Part shown: in pieces, positions 8,822-17,243 of the stretch | Numbering within the stretch: position 1 is the stretch's first letter | How the letters are laid out: each line of letters begins with the position of its first letter | Assembly (NCBI GenBank): GCA_903925015.1 | Contig: CAIYDY010000296.1 | Location: forward strand, 1 to 37,631 | Length of the DNA: 37,631 nt | Direction of reading: 5' to 3' | From: an uncultured Acidobacteriia bacterium | Lineage (GTDB): Bacteria > Acidobacteriota > Terriglobia > Bryobacterales > Bryobacteraceae | Position numbers and translations under genes: made by a program | Notes under the pieces: model-generated | What the model was told of the DNA's origin: nothing | Seen by the model: only the letters and a program-made list of their open reading frames with translations | The model's database searches: none

Positions 8822-9955
8822 ATGCGTACGCTCCTCGTTGCTATTTTTGCAAGTTTCCTGATTGCCTCAGCAGCGGCCCAGTCTTCCAAGGATTTTTCCG
8901 GGACCTGGACACTCGCGTCCGATGAAAGTTCCATCCGGGATTTCTCCGTTCCCCCAGCCCGCGTCCTTATCGTGGATCAAACGGCAGGCGCGCTGACGAT
9001 TACCGCGAGTTTGGAACCAGGCTTACCCACGACCAGAGTGGTTTATCCCTTGGACGGGACATCTCAAAAGAGCAGCGTTGGCGATTCGACTTGGAATGCA
9101 GTCTCGAAGTGGGAGGGCAGCGCACTCCTGATGAACATCATCGTGAGCGGCCCGCAGGATTATTCGTTGTTTGAACGGTGGAGCCGGTCCGGCGATGGAC
9201 GCCTAACAATCACCCGGACCGTGAACCGCACGAGTGGGGAGACGGAATCGATTTTCGTATACACGTCACCCCAAAGCAATCGCGATTTGCAGTCCGTCCA
9301 GACGCGGTCAACGGAATCTCCAAGACCGCCAGTGATCACGCCGCCGGCGCAGCCGATGAAGACAGACTACGTGGTGGCCTCGGGTAGGCGCATCCTGATG
9401 CGGCTGACCAACCCGGTGAACACAAAGCGGACAATGGCCGGAGACAGGGTGTATTTGCAGACTGCCGTGCCGGTGTTCGTGAACGGTCGACTGATCATTC
9501 CCCAAGGCAGTTATGTGACCGGAACCGTGACGGAGGCGGAGCGGGCCGGAAGGTTGAAGGGCAAGGCGGCCTTGAATTTGCGGTTCGAGTCCGTGACGCT
9601 GCCGAACGGCACCACGCGGGATTTCCGGGGTCGTGCGGGAAGCGTGGACTCACAAGGCCAATTGGACCGCACCGAGGGCCGAATCCAGGGTGAGGGCAAG
9701 GGTGGTGACGGCACCCGTCGGGTGGCGCAGACGACGGCGGCCGGGGCCGGACTTGGAACGATTGTCGGGGCGGCGACCGGGCATGTAGGTACTGGCCTCG
9801 GCGTAGGCGCGGCGGCGGGTGCAGCCGCTGGGTTGGCAAGTGTTTTCGGGTCAAGAGGAAACGATGTGGTGATCCCGCAAGGCACAACGATCGAACTGGT
9901 TCTAGACCGGGAGTTGGTGTTTACCGACGAGGACCTGCGTCAGCGGGTGCAATAG
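8822..9955 (+). CDS. Secreted two-domain protein of unknown function with glycine-rich segment
   Basis: The 377-residue product has a clear signal peptide (residues 1-20, ending SAAAQ). The first domain (about 22-145) starts with FSGTWTLASDESSIRDF, a lipocalin-like opening often seen in secreted Acidobacteriota proteins. The second domain (about 180-377) contains LMRLTNPVNTKRTMAGDRVYL, then IIPQGSYVTGTVTEAERAGR and a glycine/alanine-rich stretch (about 300-345) of glycine-zipper type. It ends with IPQGTTIELVLDRELVF. The paired phrases about an envelope-exposed beta domain and a small helical hairpin recall the C-terminal part of VirB10/TrbI-like proteins, but this is only a resemblance. No enzyme motif is seen. 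It is probably a single-gene unit between the terminator at 8739 and the riboswitch at 10014. Confidence 0.75.
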   Translation: MRTLLVAIFASFLIASAAAQSSKDFSGTWTLASDESSIRDFSVPPARVLIVDQTAGALTITASLEPGLPTTRVVYPLDGTSQKSSVGDSTWNAVSKWEGSALLMNIIVSGPQDYSLFERWSRSGDGRLTITRTVNRTSGETESIFVYTSPQSNRDLQSVQTRSTESPRPPVITPPAQPMKTDYVVASGRRILMRLTNPVNTKRTMAGDRVYLQTAVPVFVNGRLIIPQGSYVTGTVTEAERAGRLKGKAALNLRFESVTLPNGTTRDFRGRAGSVDSQGQLDRTEGRIQGEGKGGDGTRRVAQTTAAGAGLGTIVGAATGHVGTGLGVGAAAGAAAGLASVFGSRGNDVVIPQGTTIELVLDRELVFTDEDLRQRVQ

Positions 9956-9977
9956 TCCGGTCGCACAATCGGCTGGA

Positions 9978-10007
9978 TTGCGGGCCGCCGCATTCATGTG
10001 GTACTAA
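9978..10007 (+). promoter_or_regulatory. Candidate promoter of the cobalamin-uptake operon
   Basis: TTGCGG (9978-9983), an 18-base spacer and TACTAA (10002-10007) would start transcription close to 10014. That is exactly where the first pairing arm of the riboswitch begins. The position fits well; the boxes are only moderate matches. Confidence 0.45.
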
Positions 10008-10013
10008 TGAAGA

Positions 10014-10215
10014 CGCCCCAGGTGCCATAGCGCGGAGTCGCTCCGCGAAGGCCCAACAGGGAAGTCCGGTGAGAATCCGGCGCGGTCCCGCCACTGTGAG
10101 TGAGGATGCCGCTTTCACAACCACTCGGAGAATGACGCCGGGGAAGGGAAAGCGGTGGTTGGTCGTCCTTAGTCTGGACGCCGATACCTCCAAGCCAGGA
10201 GACCTGCCTAGGGTG
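10014..10215 (+). promoter_or_regulatory. Cobalamin (AdoCbl) riboswitch
   Basis: The segment carries the defining cobalamin-aptamer blocks in order: an outer arm with AGGTGCC (10020-10026), the core AACAGGGAA, CCGGTGAGAATCCGG and GCGGTCCCGCCACTGTGA, and the B12 box AGCCAGGAGACCTGCC (10193-10208). The closing arm CCTAGGGTG (10207-10215) pairs imperfectly with CGCCCCAGG (10014-10022). The switch lies directly before btuF-btuC-btuD, so repression of vitamin B12 import by intracellular adenosylcobalamin is expected. The expression platform is probably in 10216-10285. Confidence 0.96.
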
Positions 10216-10225
10216 ACGGTACGGC

Positions 10226-10286
10226 AATTTTCTGCGGAGAACAGAAAATGCGGAAAAACCCTTCAACTGGCGTGAATCGCCGGTGA
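10226..10286 (+). promoter_or_regulatory. Riboswitch expression platform with a 12-codon leader ORF and two hairpins
   Basis: TTTTCTG and CAGAAAA form a 7-bp hairpin whose loop (CGGAGAA) exposes a GGAG ribosome-binding site. Eight bases later an ATG (10248) opens a 12-codon frame (MRKNPSTGVNRR) that stops with TGA at 10284-10286. That stop overlaps the GTG start of btuF as GTGA. A second hairpin, CTGGCG/CGCCGG (10267-10283), covers the bases just before and including the first base of that GTG. The GTG itself has no good Shine-Dalgarno site. This suggests translational coupling or a leader-peptide step; alternatively the ATG is the real start and a base is missing or extra. Confidence 0.45.
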
Positions 10287-11260
10287 CCTCACGGTCTACA
10301 GTTTTGGCTTTGTTTGCGTCCGTAGCGCTGATCGCGGGCGCGGTGGATCGCTTTGTGTCTCCGCCGACGGGCCCGACTCTCGTGGAAACCGGCTATGGCC
10401 GGGCGGGTACCCGAATCGGGGGCCGAAGTTATCCCCGCGAGGCAGTTGACAGCGACGGTTTCCGGGTTCGAATCCCGGCACCCGCTCGGCGGATTGTGTC
10501 GCAATATTGGTCCATCGACGAGTACCTGTACTCGGTTGTACCGCCCGAACGGGTGGTATCGGTCAGCGAGAGTGCCTTCGTTGCCGGGGTCTCGAATGTT
10601 CTGGACTTGGCCCGCCGGTTTCGGCCGGTTCTGGCCGGGGATCCCGAGCGAGTCCTGCGCCAGAATCCAGACCTTATTTTGGTATCCAGCAGCAGCCGGT
10701 CGGATTTTGCCGGGCTGATCCGTCCAAGTGGCATTCCGGTGTACCGGATGTTCGTCGATTTCACGACTTTGGACCAGATCGAGGAATATATCCGGCTGGT
10801 AGGCTACTTGACCGGCGAGGACGCTCGCGCTGAGGAGGCGGCTATCCGGTTCCACACGACTGTGGAACATGCACGGTCCATGAGGCGACCGGGAGCGGCT
10901 GCGCCCAGGGTCTTGGGCTATACCGGTCAAAGTCACTACGGTTACGGCGCAAAGACGATGTTCGACGACATGGTACGGGTCGGAGGCGGGGTGAATGTGG
11001 CGGCTGAGCACGGCCTGGAGGGCTACGATGCCATCAACGCGGAGCAGATCGCGCGATGGAACCCGCAGTGGATCGTGTCCGGGGCGGATTTCAACCAGAT
11101 CGATGCTACGCGTAGCCGAATTCTAGCCGACCCAGGTGTTGCTTTGACCGATGCGGGCCGCACCGGGCACGTGCTGGTGCTCCCTAACAACGTCTTCCTG
11201 CCGATGTCGCCCTATGCCGCAACCCGTCTCACCGCAATTTCGGAGGCCTTGTGGAAATGA
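10283..11260 (+). CDS. btuF: Cobalamin ABC transporter substrate-binding protein
   Basis: The 325-residue product belongs to the periplasmic-binding-protein type 2 (BtuF/FepB/FhuD) fold. It has an N-terminal hydrophobic segment (about 5-22) that acts as a signal peptide or anchor. Typical elements are ARRIVSQYWSIDEYLYSVVPPERVVSVS (lobe 1), QNPDLILVSSSSR, IPVYRMF, the long bridging helix, and lobe 2 with MVRVGGGVNVAAEHGLEGYDAINAEQIARWNPQWIVSGA. The riboswitch upstream points to cobalamin rather than iron-siderophore cargo; the family alone would allow both. The annotated start is GTG, overlapping the leader ORF's stop. The 3' end overlaps btuC as ATGA, so the three genes form a tight operon. 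Confidence 0.9.
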   Translation: MTSRSTVLALFASVALIAGAVDRFVSPPTGPTLVETGYGRAGTRIGGRSYPREAVDSDGFRVRIPAPARRIVSQYWSIDEYLYSVVPPERVVSVSESAFVAGVSNVLDLARRFRPVLAGDPERVLRQNPDLILVSSSSRSDFAGLIRPSGIPVYRMFVDFTTLDQIEEYIRLVGYLTGEDARAEEAAIRFHTTVEHARSMRRPGAAAPRVLGYTGQSHYGYGAKTMFDDMVRVGGGVNVAAEHGLEGYDAINAEQIARWNPQWIVSGADFNQIDATRSRILADPGVALTDAGRTGHVLVLPNNVFLPMSPYAATRLTAISEALWK

Positions 11261-12324
11261 TTCCTGGTGGCAGACTGCGGATTGGGCTGTTTTACGGCGT
11301 GCTGGTTCCGGCGCTGATGGTAGCGGCCTTGATCGCGGTGGGGATTGGAAGCACCCCGCTTTCGTGGCAAACGATCCTGCGTGTGTGTGCCATCAAAATG
11401 TTGCCTCAACAGTGGTTGGCGGCGATTGGCTTTGATTTTTCCGACATCAGCGCCACCGACCAGCTGGTTGTCTGGATTATCCGAATTCCCCGCGTCCTGG
11501 TAGCTGCGGTGGTCGGTGCGGGCTTGGGTACGGCCGGCGCGATCATGCAGGGTCTGTTCCGCAATCCTCTGGCGGAACCAGGACTGATGGGGATAGGGCC
11601 TGGAGCGGCTCTGGGCGGGGTTTTGGCGTTTGTGACGGGCTGGGGTGCGAAATCGGTGCTTCCAGTGCCGATGCTCGCGATGGCCGGGGCAATGGCGGCC
11701 CTGATATTGGTGTACGCAATGTCCACGCGGGGCGGTGTGACGCCGATGTCCACGTTGCTCTTGGCTGGGGTTGCGACAGGTTCATTTGTATCAGCCTTCA
11801 CAAGCCTGTTGTTGACACTGAATGTGGCGAATTGGCAGGTCGCCCAGGAAGTTCTTTTCTGGATGATGGGTGGGCTCGATTCGCGGACTTGGACGCATTT
11901 CTGGTTATGCGCGCCGTTCGTGGGGGTGGGCCTTTGCTCGGGGCTGTATTCGGCGCGTGATTTGGATTTGTTGATGCAGGGCGAGGAAACTGCGGCATCC
12001 CTGGGTGTGGATGTGGAGTCGGCAAAACGTGGCTTGGCTGTGACGGTGGCGATTCTGACGGGCGCGTCGGTTGCAGTTGCCGGAATGGTGGGATTTGTCG
12101 GCTTGCTGGTGCCGCATGCGGTACGTCTCTTGCTGGGGCCGTCTCACCGCGTGGTGCTGCCCGCTTCAGCCATGGGCGGTGCACTGTTCCTGATCGTTTG
12201 CGATCTGGCGGCGCGGACGATTCACCCGCCCGTCGAAATTCGGCTGGGCGTAATTACGGCGCTGTGCGGAGGGCCATTCTTTTTGCTGTTGCTGCTGAGG
12301 CACTACCGCGAGGCCAGCTTGTGA
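11257..12324 (+). CDS. btuC: Cobalamin ABC transporter permease (FecCD family)
   Basis: This is a polytopic membrane protein of about 355 residues with the FecCD/BtuC pattern of about ten helices. Recognisable blocks are WIIRIPRVLVAAVVGAGLG, GAIMQGLFRNPLAEPGLMGIGPGAALG, the stretch FWMMGGLDSRTW, and near the end GFVGLLVPHAVRLLLGPSHR, the region that contacts the ATPase. It should form the homodimeric channel in the inner membrane together with BtuD. The ATG at 11257 overlaps the btuF stop (ATGA). A GTG at 11251 in the same frame is an alternative, with CGGAGG at 11241-11246 serving either. It overlaps btuD as GTGA. Confidence 0.92.
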   Translation: MIPGGRLRIGLFYGVLVPALMVAALIAVGIGSTPLSWQTILRVCAIKMLPQQWLAAIGFDFSDISATDQLVVWIIRIPRVLVAAVVGAGLGTAGAIMQGLFRNPLAEPGLMGIGPGAALGGVLAFVTGWGAKSVLPVPMLAMAGAMAALILVYAMSTRGGVTPMSTLLLAGVATGSFVSAFTSLLLTLNVANWQVAQEVLFWMMGGLDSRTWTHFWLCAPFVGVGLCSGLYSARDLDLLMQGEETAASLGVDVESAKRGLAVTVAILTGASVAVAGMVGFVGLLVPHAVRLLLGPSHRVVLPASAMGGALFLIVCDLAARTIHPPVEIRLGVITALCGGPFFLLLLLRHYREASL

Positions 12325-13112
12325 GGTTGGAAGCGGTATCGGTATCGATCGAGCGAGGCGGACGGCGGATTTTGGACGCAGCAAGTCTTCGTTTGGAGCC
12401 CGGCAAGTTCACAGCGTTGATCGGTCCCAATGGAAGTGGGAAGAGTACGCTGTTGCGGGCGTTGGCCGGCTTGTGGCCGGTTTCGTCGGGCGAGGTCCTG
12501 TTGGACGGGCAGCCTATTCGCAGGTTGCCGCGTCGAACGGTCGCCCGGAGCGTGGCATTTGTTCCGCAAGATACTAGGATCGATTTCGCGTTCACAGTAG
12601 AGGAGTTGGTGTCGATGGGGCGCCACCCCCACCGGGGGCGCTTTGCGGGGGAAACTGTCACGGACAGGCGGGCCGTGGACGAGGCTCTGGAACGCTGCGA
12701 TGTCACCTACCTCCGGTCACGCGCGGCGAATGCATTGTCGGGCGGCGAGCGTCAGCGGGTGTTGATTGCACGCAGTTTGGCGGCGCAGCCGGACGCCATC
12801 TTGCTGGACGAGCCCACCGCCAACTTGGATATCGAGCATGCGCTCGACATTTTGGAACTGTGCCGGGAGCTGGCAGACGATGGCCATGCAGTGGCAGTGG
12901 CTCTTCATGACTTGAATGCGGTGGCCCGCTACGCGCACGTGGTGGCGCTGATGGCCGGTGGCCTTGTCGCGGGCGTGGGAACTGTGGCAGAAGTTCTACG
13001 GCCGGACGAGATTCGTCGAATATTCGGCGTCGAAGCGAACGCTTCAATGGCTGCGGACGGCTCCCCCTACTTTCTGTTCGACAGACTCGACTACGGGCAC
13101 ATGAGACACTGA
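12321..13112 (+). CDS. btuD: Cobalamin ABC transporter ATP-binding protein
   Basis: The 263-residue ATPase shows all ABC motifs: Walker A GPNGSGKST (about residues 36-44), the Q-loop FVPQDTR, signature LSGGERQRV, Walker B ILLDEPT and the switch histidine in ALHD. It belongs to the FepC/BtuD type. I chose the GTG at 12321 because it overlaps the btuC stop (GTGA) and starts right at the first strand VRLEAVSVSI. The frame is open further upstream to 12198, but that would overlap btuC by more than 100 bases. The gene ends within a few bases of the RNase P RNA. Confidence 0.93.
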   Translation: MRLEAVSVSIERGGRRILDAASLRLEPGKFTALIGPNGSGKSTLLRALAGLWPVSSGEVLLDGQPIRRLPRRTVARSVAFVPQDTRIDFAFTVEELVSMGRHPHRGRFAGETVTDRRAVDEALERCDVTYLRSRAANALSGGERQRVLIARSLAAQPDAILLDEPTANLDIEHALDILELCRELADDGHAVAVALHDLNAVARYAHVVALMAGGLVAGVGTVAEVLRPDEIRRIFGVEANASMAADGSPYFLFDRLDYGHMRH

Positions 13113-13114
13113 AG

Positions 13115-13490
13115 CTGACAGGTGCTGGACGGATGGCCGCCCGCTTCGGCGGGAGGAAAGTCCGGTCTCCACAGGGCAGCGTGCCGGCTAACGGCCGGGG
13201 GGGGCCTCTCAAAGGGGCTTTTACGGAAAGTGCCACAGAAAATGTACCGCCGCTGGTCCTTTTGGATCGGCGGTAAGGGTGAAAAGGTGCGGTAAAAGCG
13301 CACCGCGGACGGGGTAACCCGGCTGGCAGGGCAAACCCCACGCGGAGCAAGACCAAATAGGGGAGGAGGAGTGGCCCGCTCCGTCATACTTCCGGGTAGG
13401 TCGCTAGAGCTGTCCAGTAATGGGCAGCCTTGATGAATGGTCATCGCCCGCAAGGGTACAGAAACCGGCTTATAGGCCAGTGCCTGTTTT
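13115..13490 (+). ncRNA. rnpB: RNase P RNA (class A)
   Basis: The P1 arm CAGGTGCTGG (13120-13129) pairs with CCAGTGCCTG (13477-13486). Between them are the universally conserved blocks GAGGAAAGTCCGG, CACAGGGCAG, the segment GGTAAGGGTGAAAAGGTGCGGTAA-like (13273-13297), GAGCAAGACCAAATAGGG and GATGAATGGTCATC, then ACAGAAACCGGCTTATAGGCC. A TTTTTCTTT run ends the gene. The ends are accurate to a few bases. It starts only about 3-8 bases after btuD, so its promoter must lie inside btuD or it is processed from the B12 operon transcript. Confidence 0.97.
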
Positions 13491-13560
13491 TCTTTATGAA
13501 TCGCGGAAGGCTTGGTTTCGGTAAATCCTTGCCTTGCGCGGTTACGCCAGAGATTTCATT

Positions 13561-14577
13561 GTGATTGTTATCGGTGGTGGCATTATCGGCCTTACGTGCG
13601 CTTGGCAGCTCAGTCAAGCGGGGCGTGACGTGGAAATCTTCGAAGCAAAGCAGTGCGGCGGGGAAGCAAGCTGGGCAGCCGCCGGGATGCTTGCTCCCGG
13701 TGGGGAAGTCTCAGCCGCATCACCGTTGGGCCGGATGATGATTTCCAGCCTTCGCCGTTATCCGGAATATGTGGCCGAACTCCAACGGGAATCCGGGCTG
13801 CCGATTGATTTCCGGCGGGTGGGTGCAGTAGAAGTTTCGTTTACGGACGCGGAAGCCGAGGAGCTCGAAATGCGGGCCGCGAGCCAAGCCGACCTTGGCA
13901 TTCCATCGGGACCATCTTCTTACGGCGGTTTCCACGCTCGGTACTATCCCGAGGATTCGCTGGTGGATCCCCGTCAGGTGGTCGCCGCATTGGTAAGCAT
14001 CCTGAGGCAAAGGCGAATCAAGATCCACGAGCGCAACGGTGCTGTCTCGCTGTGGCCCGATGGCACCGGATTTTCGACGCGTCGGCGGGACGTGCGCTGT
14101 GACGACGGTCTGCTGGTTGCGGCGGGTGCTTGGAGTGGAGAGTTGCACCGGAATGCGCCACCCACAATACCGGTGAAAGGGCACTTGGCGTCTTGGAATT
14201 TGAAACCCGGCATGCTGGGTCCGATTTTGCGCAACGGCCACACCTATGTAATGCAAAGGGCAAACGGGGTTGTGATTGCGGGTTCGAATGAGGAACGCGT
14301 TGGTTATTTCCGACGCGTCAGGAAAAGCGCGATCGAGGACATTCGTTCCCGCGCAGCGAGACTCGTGCCCGAACTGGGGGAACGGGAGCCCGATTCCACT
14401 TGGACGGGATTCCGCCCGGGTATGGACGCCGACAGGCCATTCATTGGGCGCATTCCCGGAACTGCCGCGCATGGAGCTTTCGGGCACTACAGAAATGGGA
14501 TTCTGTTGGCACCTGAGACCGGCGTCCGCTTCATGGAGTCATTGGGATGCTCACCAGACCAAGGGCTTGTAGGCTGA
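13561..14577 (+). CDS. thiO: FAD-dependent glycine oxidase-like protein (ThiO family)
   Basis: About 338 residues with the DAO fold. The FAD-binding motif is IVIGGGIIGLTCAWQL at the very start. It is followed by GGEASWAAAGMLAPGGEV, the region typical of ThiO, a mid-domain YYPEDSLVDPRQVV, and the C-terminal block WTGFRPGMDADRPFIG with GHYRNGILLAPET. ThiO oxidises glycine to the imine used to build the thiazole ring of thiamine; other D-amino-acid or sarcosine oxidases share the fold. No other thiamine gene is nearby. I prefer the GTG at 13561, which begins at the dinucleotide-binding strand, over a TTG at 13534. Its 3' end overlaps the convergent SBBP gene by 27 bases. Confidence 0.82.
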   Translation: MIVIGGGIIGLTCAWQLSQAGRDVEIFEAKQCGGEASWAAAGMLAPGGEVSAASPLGRMMISSLRRYPEYVAELQRESGLPIDFRRVGAVEVSFTDAEAEELEMRAASQADLGIPSGPSSYGGFHARYYPEDSLVDPRQVVAALVSILRQRRIKIHERNGAVSLWPDGTGFSTRRRDVRCDDGLLVAAGAWSGELHRNAPPTIPVKGHLASWNLKPGMLGPILRNGHTYVMQRANGVVIAGSNEERVGYFRRVRKSAIEDIRSRAARLVPELGEREPDSTWTGFRPGMDADRPFIGRIPGTAAHGAFGHYRNGILLAPETGVRFMESLGCSPDQGLVG

Positions 14578-17175
14578 GGATCCGAAGGCCAAGACCTGTG
14601 TAAACCAGACTGTGCTGGAGATGTACCCCAAGCCGTCGTAGTCCAGAATCCAATACCCACCCCGGAAGACGCCGATTTTGGCCGTTCCACTACCGGACCA
14701 GTCACCGACGACCGGTAGATCGCCCGCTTGTCCGAATGTGTACGTCTTGTCGCCCGCATCAAAGGCCATGTTGCCGTTGTAGTCGAGTAGCCACGTACCG
14801 TTGCGGAAGGTGCCGACTTTGGTGGTACCGGTTTGGGTCCAATCGCCTGCGACCGGAGTGTCTCCCGGTTGGCCGAATGGGAAACTGGCATCGGCAAGGC
14901 CTGTCGCAATTCCCGTAAGGTGGCCGCTCAGGTCCAAAATGAAAGTTCCCTGCCTAAAGATGCCAAGTTTCATCCGTCCTGTGCCGTTCCAGTCGCCTAC
15001 TACCGGCAGATCGCCGGCTTGACCGAACACGACCGTCTTGTCGGCCGCATCGAGCACTCCGTTGCCATTGGTGTCCAAGATCCATGTGCCATTGCGAAAG
15101 ACCCCTAGGCGTTTGACACCAGATCCATCCCAATCTCCGACGACGGGGATGTCCGAGGCAACACCATAGGTGTTCACGGCCACAGGTGAGTTGTAGCCCG
15201 TCGTATGGTAGACATCCGTGTAGATCACGGGCATTGCCGTAAGCCCCAAGGTGTAGGGCGGCGTCAGTTTTGTAACAAACGATGACAATTGGCTACCCTG
15301 CCAGCCGCCGATGCCACCGGAAACCGGAAAGTTGGACGACGAAGTAAGACCCGCCACGACCACGTTCGTCATCGAGTCGACCGCGATGCCATTGGCCGAG
15401 TCCGCAAACGCGCCGCCCAGGTACGTTCCATAGATGATCTTGGTCCCCAGCATTTTGATGACGAATGCATCCATTCCACCGGCGAGGGACCCTTGTGTGG
15501 CGTTCTTGACAGGAAAGTCGGACGACGTGGTGTTCCCGGCCAGATAATAGTATCCGTCGTAGTCGGCCGTGATGGCGTTGATGGCGTCATCCGAGGAACC
15601 TCCAAGGAACGTGGAACGGATAAGTCGACCGGTCGGGTCTAGCCGGGCATAAAACCCATCGGTATTGCCGCCCCCGAATGTTGGTTGAATCGCTCCTGCA
15701 GTGATGGGGAAATCGGCAGAGCCCGTCGATCCGACAGCGTTGACGCGGTTGTCGACCGAGAAGATAAGCGCGTTTACCTGCTCCGGGGCACCAGGTGAGC
15801 CGCCGGATCCGCCGAGGTACGTGGCGAATCCGACGGTCTTCGCGTCCGGGGAGAGTTTGACGAGGAAGGCGTCCTGGCCTCCCCCCGGCCGCGCTTGGGC
15901 GGCAGCCACAACAGGAAAATCCTGTGAGTTGGTGGAACCGCCGAAGTAGATATTTCCAGATCCATCCAAGGTAACCGAGGTCGCATGCTCCGCAGCCAGT
16001 CCTCCGTAGTAGCTCATGGCGGAGAGGACGGAGCCCGTCGAGTTGAATTTTGCGACGAAGGCGTCCTGGCCACCGCCGTTGAGCCGCTGTGCTGCACCTG
16101 CTGTAACCGGAAGATTGGTCGATGTGGTGTCGCCTACAATGATCGGCGAGTTAGTGCTGTCCAGAATCAAGCCGTAGCCAGCCTCCGTGCCGGTTCCGCC
16201 AAAGTAGGTGCTGAAGACGATGCTGCCGGCGGTCGGCGTCAGCTTCGCGACCCATGCGTCGCGGGCACCACCCAGTTTTGCCTGGTAGGCACCAACGGTC
16301 GGAAAGTTCTTGGACTGGGTCCAACCGGTTACGTAGATATAGTTTGCAGAATCCACCGCGAGCGCGAACGCCCGGTCATCGCCGGAACCACCTAGGTAGG
16401 TACACGAGAGTAGAGTGCCCCCGGAAGCGCTGAAAATTGCTACAAAGGCGTCGACACCACCGCCGGATGTGGCTTGGGCTCCACCGGTTGTCCTCAGGTT
16501 GTTGGCCAGCGTCCAACCAGCCGTCACGATGTTGTAATTGCTGTTGATTGCGACTCCGGTCACGGTCGTCTGGGAAAATCCGCCAAAGTAGCCACTCAAG
16601 AGGACAGCCGGATTGATCATGAGGGGCAGCGCCTGATCGTACTTGCCGAACTTCGGTTGAACTGCCCCGGACTCTGCTAGTGTCAAACTGTCCGCGAACA
16701 TGCCGGCATCGCCATCAACAGCAAAGCCGATCAAGTTGGGGGACGCGCCGGGCGAGACAATGCATTCGGCTTCCAACCGTGCGCCGGACGTACTGAAGCG
16801 CACCGTGATTCCCGGCCAAACGCCCGTGTAATCAATGACTTGGAGGATTGGTATTCCGGACATCCAACGGGCCGGATCGGCACCGCCAAGATAGTTGAAA
16901 ACTCCGCCCGCCGGTTGCGAGCCCACGATTTCTACCGATGGTCCCGAGCCTCGGAACGAGAGCGTGGCTTGTCGGCCCTCCCTTTGGATCGTCACGCCGT
17001 CGGTGCGGAACAGGATTTTAGCCTCCCCGCCTTCGCCAAGGTAATGGACTGATGAATCGGCTTGACCGCGGTTTTCGACAAAGCTCAGCGGGATCGAGGG
17101 TGCCCCCGGCCTGTCGGCAGCCGTGGCGAAAAATGGCATTGAGAGTACAACGAGAACAATATTCTTGGCGTTCAC
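14551..17175 (-). CDS. Large secreted SBBP/beta-propeller repeat protein with VxGDW repeats
   Basis: The 874-residue product starts at a GTG (17175) that follows a clear GGAGGA site and gives a clean signal peptide (NIVLVVLSMPFFATAA). An upstream ATG at 17202 is less likely. Residues about 20-200 form the N-terminal domain common to SBBP proteins (SFVENRGQADSSVHYLG, then SIVTVRF-type strand ITVRFSTSGARLEAE). From about 205 to 640 there are about seven repeats of roughly 58 residues with the core TYLGGSGDDRA, then YVTGWT and NFPT, and DAFVAK. The C-terminal 220 residues carry repeats of VVGDWDGSG, followed by LGVFRNGTWILD (FG-GAP/VCBS-like). The protein is probably surface-exposed or extracellular and may bind or stick; no catalytic motif is seen. 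Confidence 0.85.
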   Translation of the reverse strand: MNAKNIVLVVLSMPFFATAADRPGAPSIPLSFVENRGQADSSVHYLGEGGEAKILFRTDGVTIQREGRQATLSFRGSGPSVEIVGSQPAGGVFNYLGGADPARWMSGIPILQVIDYTGVWPGITVRFSTSGARLEAECIVSPGASPNLIGFAVDGDAGMFADSLTLAESGAVQPKFGKYDQALPLMINPAVLLSGYFGGFSQTTVTGVAINSNYNIVTAGWTLANNLRTTGGAQATSGGGVDAFVAIFSASGGTLLSCTYLGGSGDDRAFALAVDSANYIYVTGWTQSKNFPTVGAYQAKLGGARDAWVAKLTPTAGSIVFSTYFGGTGTEAGYGLILDSTNSPIIVGDTTSTNLPVTAGAAQRLNGGGQDAFVAKFNSTGSVLSAMSYYGGLAAEHATSVTLDGSGNIYFGGSTNSQDFPVVAAAQARPGGGQDAFLVKLSPDAKTVGFATYLGGSGGSPGAPEQVNALIFSVDNRVNAVGSTGSADFPITAGAIQPTFGGGNTDGFYARLDPTGRLIRSTFLGGSSDDAINAITADYDGYYYLAGNTTSSDFPVKNATQGSLAGGMDAFVIKMLGTKIIYGTYLGGAFADSANGIAVDSMTNVVVAGLTSSSNFPVSGGIGGWQGSQLSSFVTKLTPPYTLGLTAMPVIYTDVYHTTGYNSPVAVNTYGVASDIPVVGDWDGSGVKRLGVFRNGTWILDTNGNGVLDAADKTVVFGQAGDLPVVGDWNGTGRMKLGIFRQGTFILDLSGHLTGIATGLADASFPFGQPGDTPVAGDWTQTGTTKVGTFRNGTWLLDYNGNMAFDAGDKTYTFGQAGDLPVVGDWSGSGTAKIGVFRGGYWILDYDGLGYISSTVWFTQVLAFGSSAYKPLVW

Positions 17176-17243
17176 AATTCCTCCAGCTACTCCGTATGCC
17201 AAGTAGATCGGCGGATTCGTGTTGGAACTTTAGAGCTGCGCCC

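Noticed and set aside
10069-10275. A 68-codon frame inside the cobalamin riboswitch
   Set aside because: It covers the conserved aptamer and has no protein-like features.
16000-16700. Plus-strand frames within the SBBP gene
   Set aside because: They are shadows of the repeat-coding minus strand, and the repeats of the real gene explain their length.
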